NCBI GenBank assembly: GCA_022829145.1
Contig: CM040746.1
Span: 4,310,731-4,374,730, forward strand
DNA: 64,000 nucleotides
Direction: 5' to 3'
Origin: Albula goreensis
Taxonomy: Eukaryota; Chordata; Actinopteri; Albuliformes; Albulidae
The first letter of the stretch is position 1, and each line of letters starts with the position of its first letter. Shown here in pieces: positions 27,737 to 40,000 of the stretch. The notes under the pieces were generated by a model that saw only the letters and a program-made list of their open reading frames with translations, made no database searches and had not been told where the DNA came from. A program made the position numbers and the translations under genes.

Positions 27737-30700
27737 GGTGACTGACAGGTGGTGGACAGATCCATCTCCTACAGAGACACTAGGCCCCCTGACCTATATT
27801 AAACAGCAGTTCATGCCCCGCCAACACAGCAGGGTCACACGGTATGGGGCAAAATGTTCACCGGTGCAGAAACAGCAACCACACACACAAGGAGGAGGAG
27901 AAAACGCCTCAACAGAGACAAGACGCTTCTGTACACTCTCAACTGTTCCCGATTAAATTTTGGATTGAGAATCCATACTATTTCGAAATATTTCAGCTGG
28001 CGTGGGCTGAAATCATACCAACTGACTCCTTGGTGATTGAAAATTTCATCGATTAAAAAAAGTGGCCAAGCATGGTGAGTTTCCATGATGACAGAAATGA
28101 AACTAAGGCAAGGGTGGGCTAGCAATGAGCGAACGAGATATGACGATACTACAAAATGGGTGGAGCTATAATTAACTTGTAATCATTTACTTATTCACTC
28201 AGGGACATAAGAACAGTCCTCCGATATCACTTGATATCTTAAATGTTGGATTATACAAATATTGGCTAATTAAATAAGAAAGGGCAGGGCAGGGATTTGA
28301 ATGAAACCCAGAAGACATAGAGTCTTCACTGCTTAGCATGTTTCTCAATGGCCACAATGCTATGTGCAAGTACAGGGCACAAAGTTCAGACTGTAAAAAA
28401 ATGTACCCATAATACTCCACATATCATGAAAATCAAACATCCTGGCTATGGCAGTCGATCAAAGCTTATGTACCATGTTTTTTAAAGTAACGTTGGTGAG
28501 TAGAAAAAAATACAGACCTTAAAAATCCCAAACCGACCCTACAAAGGCCTCCACTAGCCAATCTTGCCAACGGGACTCAAAGAAAATGGAGGCAGACAGT
28601 GGGATATAGTGGGAAACGTGCTAAAGAACTTCATGAACAGGACAGGTGTGTCACACCTTTGTTGTAAGCAAGAGCACGCGTCAGAACCAATGGGAAATGG
28701 TGTTACGAGGAAGTCTTTTCTCTTTTTTCTTTGTCATTCATGGGCAATAATCAAACTTCCAATGAGATTTCAGTTTTTCGTCACACCATTTGTGTACAGG
28801 ATGTGAGGCGTAGATGAAAAACCTCAGTGTAACTGGGACTTTAGTTCCTGCTGGAGTGAGTTAAAAGTCTCATATTTTCGAATGTTTGCAATGTTTGTTT
28901 ATGCATCTCACTGTAGAGAATTAAAAAATGAGATGCAGATTTCAGGATAAAAAAGTGGTGCTTTGAGTTGAATTTATTTCACCCATAAAGATAAAACGAG
29001 GCATAAAGTAATTTGCCAGGTTTTTTTCTCTAAATTTGAAGCAGAATAGCAAATTGAGAGTCTGAGAATTCAGACCGAGTTAAAGTGAGAATAATCCATC
29101 GTATCCCATCATGCACCATGCTGCCCATAACTGAAGACCCCTGACTTACCGGAGGGCTTGACCTCTCGGACGTAGTTGCTGGGGAACCAGCCGGTGCGGC
29201 CGGCGATGGTGCCCTCCCACCAGCCGCCCTCCTCCTGCCGTGTCACGCAGATCAGGTCCCCCTTGCTGAAGGACAGCTCGTCCTCGTTGTTCTGCTTGAA
29301 GTTGAAGCGCGCCTTCACCACCAGCTGCCCTCCGCCGCCACCTCCACTTCCATTCTCCGTCATGTCCTAACCAAGACAAACACGATGGCCACACCTAAAT
29401 ACACTTACTTATCTGCATACATCATATTTTTCTAGGCCAGAACAGAGTCTAAACTGTCACCGCTTCGGAAAGGGTTACCTTCAATAACCTCAAGATAATA
29501 TGCAAATTGCTACTGGATGCTAGCAGTACACAGCATAAAGGAGCAACAAAAAAAACTAAACAAATTAAAAACTACAGTGACATTTACGAATGAGTCACAC
29601 TTGTTAGCTAATTAAGACTTACATAAACAGGAAGGTGTCTATGCGCACTGGGAATCAGGGATGCCTTTTAAACGAAACCAAACCAGGCCTCTATGTGTGG
29701 CTCCCCTGCGGGTCAGCAGTTGGCAGTTCTCCTAATCACATATCCTGTCTCATCAGAAAGCAAACACCCAAAGTGGAGAGTGCCACACATGCTCCATGGG
29801 GGGTCACTCAGCCCCCGTCTTACCTCCTCATTGGGTACTGAAGTATCCCACTGTACAGCATACTGATACAAACGTGTCAAACCCAATCCCAGCGTGGTGA
29901 AGGCTGTGAGTATGCTGGTTCTCCCTCCAGCCTCCGCTCTTAATTAGATAATTGGTTCCATCATTTCATAAATTGATCCTTTTACTATAAATATTATGCA
30001 TACAAAGAGAAATTAATTGTTTGTGTTGTCTCCATGACAACCATCGCTTAGAATCGGCACTTTAACATTACGTTACCCACCTTGCATATGGCTGAGTGAG
30101 TAATTGGGCCAATTAAGGCAGCGCTAATTACTTGGAATGAAAACCTACATACACACAGCATGGTGCAAAGCAAGTCTGGGACCACTGCATGTTATGGTTG
30201 GGATGTTGAAGTGGAACAGTCCCTACCTCTTAAAGCATGCACACCTGATCACTGAAACAAAACTATATTTCTGGAAATGAAAGAGGCAACAAGCCAAACA
30301 TACATCGTATTAAAATGAGATAATTGCAGAACTGTTTCCTTATATATTAGTAATCCTCCTGAAAGGAAATATGAATTGTTCCTACAATATAAAGTCTTTA
30401 TTGCCATTACAATATATTGGCTGGTGAGGCAATGCATATGTTTGCCACACTGCAAAACGTATATAGTCATTCAGAACAGCATATATTACCTGTATGACAG
30501 GATTACAGGTGAAACATGCACACTGGAATTGGATTTATGTAACACTATAGATGTTAAACAATAATTTACGCGACTGCACTTATGATATGACCTATCACCT
30601 CCCAAAAAATAAGCATGACTCATTTTTAGTTTAATGGGTGGTACCACTGTGCCATAAATAAGAGTATAATAAGTACTTACTTGCTAATATAATTCTCATT

Positions 30701-30976
30701 AATGTATTTAATAAGTATATAAAAACAGATCCATGTAAACCAGGAGAACTACAGAGGCAGTTAAAACGCAGTCTGTGGAAGTGGGTTTGGACACATTTGG
30801 ATTGGTTAATGTAGTAGAAATACTGTGTACTGCTGAACAAGTGTGTGTGTGTGTATGTGTGTGTGTGTGTGAGAGAGAGAGTATGTTTTTGTGTGTGTTT
30901 AGGTGTGTGTGCATGTGTGTGTGTGTGAGATATATTTTGTGTGTGTGTGTGAGAGTATGTTCTTGTTTGTGTTTAG

Positions 30977-31012
<36 letters not shown>

Positions 31013-34000
31013 TCTGCATGTACAACCTTACCACAGGTTTAGACTGTCTGCGCAGGGTCCTGTTAGACTTGGAGGTGGGCAGAGCGTGTGTAGAGGAGGC
31101 CTGGCTAGGAACAGCGGGGCTGGGCTGGGAGCATGTCCTCTCAGCCGCACAGTCTGCAGGGAGGGACACAGCATGAGCGCCAACGATTCATCAACGCTTT
31201 ACCAGAACTTCAGCAGCACTTTACCAGCACTTTACCAGCACCTTACCAGCACTTTACCAGCAATTTACCAGAAATTTACCAGAAATTTACCAGAAATTTA
31301 CCAGCACTTCACCAATGCTTTGCTAAGCTAGACCAGAGCTGTAACTCTGCAAAAGCCACTGACTCTAAGAGCTCATTCACTTCCAACCCCAGAGTAGTAT
31401 ATCAGTGCCCAGATCACTGTCTAGGGTGGCAATGGCTGCTTTAGAAAGCGCTGATTCCAGATGGTAAATGTGAGAGTGTGTGAGATCCAAGCACCAGGCA
31501 GGGCCAAGACAGCAGTGACACAGTGCTGGAGAATGTATTTATATCTGTGCATCCATGGGGAAGCCGCACAGCTGCTGCTACAAAAGCTCGCTGAACCCGG
31601 TGAGTAAGAGGCGATTCTGACCCTGCGATGAGGACCATCATTACTGCTACTTATACGGCTGCAGCTCAGGCCGACCGTCCTTCTGAGCTCCACTCCATAT
31701 TCCGCTTCCTGCTGACGTCGTCTGGAGGATGTGCCAGGAGGCAACTCCACCTCCGCTCTCCGCCAAAGCGCAGAGAGCCGAGCTGTCGACCCCAATTTCA
31801 AACGGTGGATCCTCAGAATGCTGCACGGCTGTATCCTCCAACCCCTCCACCCCCCATATCCTCCGCCCTCTACCTCCGCCTTCCCCCATCCTCCACCTTG
31901 CCCTCCCACACCCTCCACCTCTGCCCTCCCAAACCCTCCAGCCTCAACCCCCACCCCTTTCCACACCCTCAACTGCACCACCATCCCCCATCCTCCAACC
32001 CTGCCCTGCTCCATCCTTCCCCATCCTCCTCACCCTCCACCCCCATACTCCACTTCCCCTGCCCAGGATAACAGGAGGCGAGACACGCGCTCTTCCCCCG
32101 GGCAAAATAAAGCAAACATGAATCATCATCTTTACTTTAATTTAATTTCACTGAGCTACCTACAGGCAAATAACTAAACAACAAAAATTCCCATGGTGCA
32201 ACACTCAATTTACTAGACAAGTAAATGCATTGTGTGAAAAAATGATAGCGAGATAAAGGGAGAGGGGAAAAAGCAGCCAATCCTCGCTGTAAAATGTAAA
32301 ACCGGCTGTGCGCTAATCCCCTCCCACTGAGCTGGGATCTTGAGTGACACCTCTCCATAATCTTCCTGAGGACCACACATTCCAGAGCCCTTCTTTGGGC
32401 TAGGCTATTTATACGTGTTTTGATAAGGACCATCTGGGCCTCGGGATTACCTGAACATCATATTAATGAATATGAGAGCACAGCAGAGTGGGTCTGTGAC
32501 CGGAGGGCCAGGTACTGACTGCAGAGGTGATCAGACTGCAGCCTGGCAGCCTATCCTGGTTGTCATGGCTACCCCGTCTTATCTGTCCGTCACAAAGCAT
32601 TCCTGGAAGGCAGGGTCGGGGGGAAAGGGACACCCCCATCACAGTGGGCTGGGGTCAGGTCAGGAAGATGGTGTCATACTATGACATCATAACTATAAGC
32701 CAGACAAATGCCTCACCCCGACATGGTTCTTGGCCCAGTTTCTGAAATTTTGCCACATCCAAATGAGAAACAGTTTGAGCTCATAACTATGATGTCATAG
32801 TATCAAGCTACGCAGGAGAAGCTTGTTTGGTAAACGGGTACAGGGCCTCCTCTTTCGGCTTTGGAATTATGGGACCACCGAACAAGAAGAGAGGAGCGCA
32901 TGTAAGACCAGTGAGATGAAGCCACACTGACAAAGTGGGAAAAGGTTGGAGTTGGCCTGCGAATGGCAGGAAAAGATCCAAATATTCTTTACCGTTGAGA
33001 ACTGCAACGCTTCACTGCCAATTATTGCCAGTTATATCTGGACCAAATCTCAATATGCAACATTCAATTTGTTTTCAGCTTAACTGACTTTTAATTTAAA
33101 TATAGCTAGCTGCAGTAGCTGGAAACGTAACAGTGCTTAATTTACTGAGCAAACTTGGCTATCCAGCCAGAAATAATTACATTGCCATAATTAGTATTCT
33201 GTCTGCAGGGAGAAACCATGTTGGCACTTGCACATTCTACAATTAAACAGTTATGTGTCCCGTTTCAGAACACATTTCAAACGTATGTTACATTGAAATG
33301 TTAGCGTTGATGTGTTAAAGGCAGTGGTAGGCACCAGGTTTCCCCTTAACACAGCTCCACAGGCCGCCTGAAATTATGGTTTAATTCATCCATTTTAGGA
33401 ATCATTAGCATGTGTATATTTTTCAGAAAAGATGTCACTCAAAAGATTAACGCTCAACTATTTTGGCAAACGTGTGTGTATGTGTGTGTGTGTGTGTATA
33501 CGCTGTGTGCGAGAGAGTGTTTGTTAATGAATATACAGGTGGCTCCTAAACCATGGCAGACACCTGCTCGGCGCAGGGCTAATCTGTGCTGAATGAACTG
33601 CTGAATGAGTACGCATTTCACCCCGTTAAGAAGCACAGGGGGTGTTACACCGCGCTACATTATGACAGTGTGAGCGTAGCATTAGAAGAGAGAACACAGC
33701 GCTCCGCTAGGGAATATACTCAGCGTGACATGGCCATGTCTTTCTAAATAAATCATCGTACTGTCTGAGGCTCAGCTACAGCCTGTACATTCTAATCTAA
33801 AGTGATGTTTCTTCAAAATGAGTGACTCCAAAAATCAGATTCAGTTGTTTGTGAGGGCCTTCGTTTAGCCGCTGTTAAAAGCTCATTAAATAATTTATGT
33901 TTTATAATAGAAAAGAAGCCCACAAAGACCTGCACCGGAGGACTTAGGCTTGGCTGATATCAGTATTTTCATACCATCGTACTTCATGGATACACGATAT

Positions 34001-37000
34001 TGTGACAGTGTCTCAAAATGAGGGCTATTCCAGCGGACTGGGGGTGGGGGGGGTGCTGGTGGACCGCTGTTAGCTGCATATACATAACAAACCGTTAAAG
34101 TAGTTACGTTTACAGCCCTGGCAATAGACAGGACATGTCAGTCTACATGTCACAGGTTATTTTGGACTGCTGGAGTGGTAGGTGCATCTCACAGTCCATG
34201 AGTCTGTGAAAAGATTCCCTATGGATTCAGTCTATGAAGTTATCGCTACCTCATCCCTTTTCACATAGAGTCCATGCTTTTGTTAATCACGTCTAATGTT
34301 GCTCATTGTGGATACGCCGCTCTGTCTCGTAATTCCCGTCTCTTTCAGCCATGTTTCGGTTTGATGCCATGACAAGTCAAAAGCATGCCAATTACATTTT
34401 AAAAATGTCCTTTTTTGTCTATGTTACAAGCTGGCATGGTAATTTCAGTAAAGTTTGTTTTAAATGCAGTGTTCCCAGGCTAAGGTTAATACAGTCATTA
34501 GTGAATGAATCCCAGTGAGTGGGTTTGCTACCCAGCCATACAAAGAATGGCCGAAAGTCCTTTGTAATAAAGTCAGTGTTTGTATTTTCATGTTCTGTAA
34601 AAGTTCACAAGCTACAACAAAGTAATTTTAAAAGTTTTTTTTATTTCAAAGCTAGTGGTGAGAATAGTGAACTGCAGTACATCGACTCAAACAGCTACTT
34701 CAGTTTGCCATTTTCAGCCACGTTTTAGGATGGTATCAAAAACCACACCGTCAAGATTTACCACAATATACCGTAACACCATAATCCCACCCAGGCCTAC
34801 AGGGGACCACAGAAAGCTGTACCAGACAGCTGAGCAACAGCACAAAGCTAATTCATCAATTCACCCAAAGGAATAGCCCTCCACCACAAACAAATACAGA
34901 CTCACATGTGCAGCACCTATTTTTAAAGCTGCCAGGCTAAAAACATCAGTGATAATGCACAGCCTCCGTTATATTTGGAAATAGGCAGAGAGTCACCGGC
35001 CAGAAGCAACAACATCAGACAGACTGGATTTGGAAACTGGATTTGAAAGGAAGGCAGGTGGCCGGTGTCAGGTATATCACAATGTAACAATGGTCTCAAC
35101 CAATGAGACTGCTGTAAACGCACACAACAAAAAGATTCCCCTTGCATCAAAAATATTCTGTACATTGATCGGAGTTCCATAGTTAGTTGTCTGCAGTGTG
35201 TAAATAAAACACAGAAGAGTCTTACCTTGGGTGGCGTTATTGACTGCCAAAAGGGTGTTCAGAATCTTGCCAAAATTCTCACCGGCATAGAGATTCTCGG
35301 GCTCAAAACCCTGCCAAAGACACACAGACACTTCAAACACAAACCTTCAAACACAAAACAAACCCAACAACTGATAAGTCGCAAAAAGGAAAACATGAAA
35401 AGAGCAAGTAGGTCAGACAGAAAAAAAAAATAACAAGAGCTTCCTTTCCACTGACGGTACAGAGGCAAGCAGGGAGAACCACTGAGTGAATCACAAATCA
35501 CAAATGAGAGTGAATCACGGGCTCATGCACTAAAGCGCTGTTTGATATGACTAAACAAAATACGACGTGGAGAGAGGAGGGGGGGAAATAAGCCAGGCAG
35601 AGAGCGACACACATTCTACTGATCCAGAAGCAAATGAGTCTTTTTCCCATTTGGGACTGCATGTGTTGGTCTTCTGTGTTTTGTTTGGCGCATGCCATCC
35701 TCTGTCTTCCAAAGGGTAAGGTTACACATGTTAAATAAAACATCTTAAATATAGTGTTTGGGTTGCCCGTGCTTGTGGGTTTTTCCCTCCTCTGGGTTTC
35801 TACCTCCTCATATGGTCGGACGGCGACAACTGTTCCACTCAGGTCAGAACACGGCATGTGCTTTCACCTCAGAGAAAAACTGTCAAAACGCATTCAATAA
35901 TTCATCGCCAGGTTTCAGAGCGCCGCCCCAACAGGTAACGTTACGGTTTGCTGAACATCTGTTTCGATGCATGTACCGAAACGAAAAGGACAACGCTGCC
36001 TAGTGGTCTTACGCCACCCAAGTCCATTGACTGGGAGTGTCCTGTTCGTTCTCCACTGTCCTAAATATAGGCAGCCCTGGTATTTGTTTTGGTTGGCTTT
36101 AAATTTTAAACTTTGCATAGCTTCACACAGCGGGAAGGCCTGCGTGGCTGGAAAACTGAGCTATGCCGTTGTGCTTCTTTCCTCGTTCACTGCCTCCGCA
36201 TAGAAGCGAGAGCTGAGTGGCCGGCGTTGTCCAATCACACGTCTCTGTTGCCCCTGGGTGCACATTTTGGCTGAGGATAAAAATAGGGTCAATTTGAAGC
36301 GGAGCTGACCAGAGCATGGGCGAGGTCCTGCAGAAACCGAGGCAGAAAAATACTAATGATACACTGAAGGCAGAAGAGGTCCTTCATTCCCCTCCCTCCC
36401 CCGCTGCTGTCATCTGCAGAGCTACCACAAAGCGTCTAATTATGGACACCAAAAATGGAACCAGAGTTAAAAGGAGAAGATGTTTCTATCCTCTGCCTTG
36501 CAGACCAGAAAAAAAACCTTTTCACTTTGGAGACTACAGTCTAACCGGCTGATGAAACTCTTCCCTTCCCTGACTGCGGTCTCCTCCTTAACGGGGGGTG
36601 TGTAGGCGGGGGGGGGATTCAATTTTTACAAGAACCAAAACTGGGAGGAGTACTCCCAAGTCATGAATAATGGGGGTAGGGACATATGCAGTCATGCCGA
36701 AAACTCACAGCTGGTCTCGGAACAAATGCCCCAAACACCACATCTATCAGCTAAGAAGCCAAACACCCCTCCGAATGTCTGTTTGATGGGAAAAAGCACA
36801 CTTTAATTTATAACTCTCCATAAATCAGTTATGGAGCAGAGTATTCCAGCCTTCCATATTGTACTTCTTATTTACTATGATTTCAACTGACCTTACAATG
36901 ACTTTGCATGTCCACCTCACCATCATGTTAACTGAGTTTATTTCAGTTTTAATACCAAGTTAATCTCGCAAAACTGATTCACTAAAAACAGAACATCCTC

Positions 37001-40000
37001 ATCTTGCAGGATTAGTATGAACTTCTGAAGAAAAATAATAATGAGGTGGTTGAAGGCTGTTCAGGGAGACTGGAGACAGGTCAAAGTGACTGACAGCACA
37101 CAGTGTGAGAGTGACAGAACGTGATCTGCTGAGACGTTTGTGTGTGCGCTTGTGCTTACATGTGTTTTTGTGTGTGTACTGAATGCTTATCTACATCTGT
37201 GAACCTGTGTGAATGCATGTGTCCCCGCATTCATATATATGTGTTTGTGTGTGCATGCTTTTGCGCGAATATGTACGTGTGGCATAGCACCACAAAACTG
37301 TGACTCCCTGTTTGGACAGGTCAATGCTGAGCAAAAAAAATGTACAAATTATAATTTGGGACGCAGTGCATTTAATTTAAGCATCAGTTTACAGGAAACA
37401 ACAGCAAGACAGAAGCAAAACCAAAAATGGAACAAACAGGTCTGGCGCTTGTAAATCCTCAGGCCACTTGTCACCACAGGTGGCTGGTCAGGTGGTGTGT
37501 GTGTGTGTGTGTGTGTGTGAGGGCATGGCAGCAGCTTGCCTGCCTGTCTGTCCCTGGGGGCAAGACCTGAGGAGTGCCTGTCAGGGCCTGGGGCCGTAAA
37601 CACGACTGCGCTGGAACAGGTGGAAAGAGCATCTACCCTGAGGCTTGTGCGCCTCCACCTCCCCTGGGACAGCACAGGTCTAACTGTATCAGATACTACA
37701 GGCCCCCTTGAACTCATTGTTCAGCAATATGTCACATCCTGTATTCTGACAATGATGAGGAGCAATGATTCAAGCTGACTGCCTGTAATTGGTATGTCAG
37801 TGAAAGTTTGTGTATTTTGGCTTCACACCAAACGTAATTTTCCATGTGCTGCGAGATATATACATTCTTGCACATATTAGATGAGACGTAACTGCCCTGG
37901 TTCATAAGCTAATGACGAGGTGTTACTGCTCTGATTAATTTCAAAATTCCTATATCACCACTCTGTTGAATATTCACGTTTGAAGGGAGCCGTTTAAATG
38001 GAACAACATAATTACAAACTCCTTGCCAGGGAACCACCTATTTCCATGTTCCTTTAAGGGAAAGGTTGTTAAATTCTAATTGTTGTATTCGAAGTGTGCT
38101 TTTTTAATAAACATTTTATTATTGCGACTGGAGCTCATTCAATGATTTGACATGAACAATGCAGCAACCTTTGAAGAATTAGATTAGTAAACGATACAAA
38201 TAACCTTTGTGTCTTTTTTGGTTTATGCTATGCAGAATTAATCAATATCAGTTCATTAACTGCGTGATAAAAAGGGTCAGGACACTCTTTGCTCAGAGTT
38301 TACGTCATGTGGAAGTCCCGTTCAATAGTGACAACATTCAAGTCTGCTAGTACTGTACTGGTTTCGTACAGCTTTACGAAATAATAGAGATTCTTATATA
38401 CCCAGATAAAGATTGGATCTTCAAAACAAGAGGCATCATAATTAGTATATTTTTTTCGTTACCTGTTATTTACGATGCTTTTTCCTACCTCCAATTGCCA
38501 CTTGGAGCTCGCTAATAGTACACTTTTGGAAATTAAAGTTAGCATGATTTGACATTGATCTGACAACACACAAAACAGTGTCACTGCTGTGGACAAGTAG
38601 ATGCAGAACCCGTAGGCTATTGTTAAAAGTTCTCCCGAACAGGGTTCTTAGAGAAACCTGGCAAGCAGATAGCATACGCAGCTAGCGGGTCAGTGTACTA
38701 TTACTGCATACAGTCTCTTAATATCAGTCATCATTGTAACTAGGACACTAAATAAATGGAAATACAGAGGGTGCGCGGTAAAACGCATACAGCAAGCACT
38801 GGGTTGACATAACGTAATGCGAAATTGATTAAACATAAAAACGCACTTACCTCAATTTTCAGAGATGTGCATCCTTTTAAGAACTCTCGTATGTTGGCAA
38901 GACATTCGGCTTCATTTTTCGGGTCCTGACAGTACTAAAACGGCAATATAAATTCAGTTTGGTAAGTTATATCTATGTGTGACAGCTCATTTAAAATGTT
39001 GCAAACTAATACACGAAGACATACGTCTGCACTAATAAAGACTGGATTTATACACAGTTGCAATATAGTATTCCATGATCGCTGAAGATCCAAGTGTGTC
39101 GTCTCGTTCGCTCAGTTTACAAAGTAACTGTACGCACTCGCTCTGTCGCACTCCCTCATACATACATACATACAATCGCGCACACGCAGCCACTCAGACT
39201 GGAGCTGTCACAGCAGGAAGCTAGCAAGCAAAGGAAGTGACGTCACCTTTGCAGGCACGAATACTATTTTTTTATTAATGAGTTGACAGGGGAATGTTGA
39301 CAGTGCATGTTTTCACGTTTCATTTCACACCGTGCTTAGATCATTTGGAGGGGTATTCATTTTGCTTTGCAGCTAACAGTGACAGTAGCATCTTCAGGGG
39401 TCTTATGCAGTTAAATTGAATTTTAAATTGCTGCATTTGTTGCACAGTAAAACATTTTGGTACCTTGCCCTGCATGCCATGTACGCACGCATAACAGCTA
39501 CGGTTGCCAAGCTAAATGTATTGTGTAAAAGGTCTAGAATTACAGGAATATAGCAGTTAGACAGTATTCACATGATTACCGAGGGCTTATGTTTGTTAGT
39601 TTACATGTAGAATGGCAAATTAACTGTGAAACTGAATTACAGTAGCACCTGGTCTTCCACTTTCATAAATTAAAAGGCTAACACCCCAGTGCTGTGACAG
39701 TGTAGGGCTTTGTGTTGTAAGGCAGTGGTTCCCAACGTCGGTCTGGAATATAGGAACTTTTTCTTCATGACATGCATAGCTATATGGCAAATTATCTCTC
39801 TAATCATGAAAAGCATGAACAAATTAACAATTATGAACAATTAACAGCTTGTTAAGATTCTGGGGTTGTAGTTGTGGTTGCAATAAATATCAGTATACAC
39901 AGTGGGTCCCCAGATCCAGTTGGAACCACTATTGTAGGTTCTAATGAGGCCATTTCAACAGGCTAACAAACTGCTCTTCATCTTGAAAGCTGTGTTGTGA

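Larger units (their letters stand above)
31154..35225. other. arhgef6 intron 3
   Basis: About 4.1 kb. Holds the short tandem repeat near exon 4, the C-rich tract at 31835-32062 and a short TG run at about 33476-33500. Otherwise unique-looking sequence with no supported gene. Confidence 0.5.

Noticed and set aside
31421-32177. Overlapping proline-rich (plus) and glycine-rich (minus) open frames
   Set aside because: Low-complexity C-rich tract inside an intron; composition alone explains the lack of stops.
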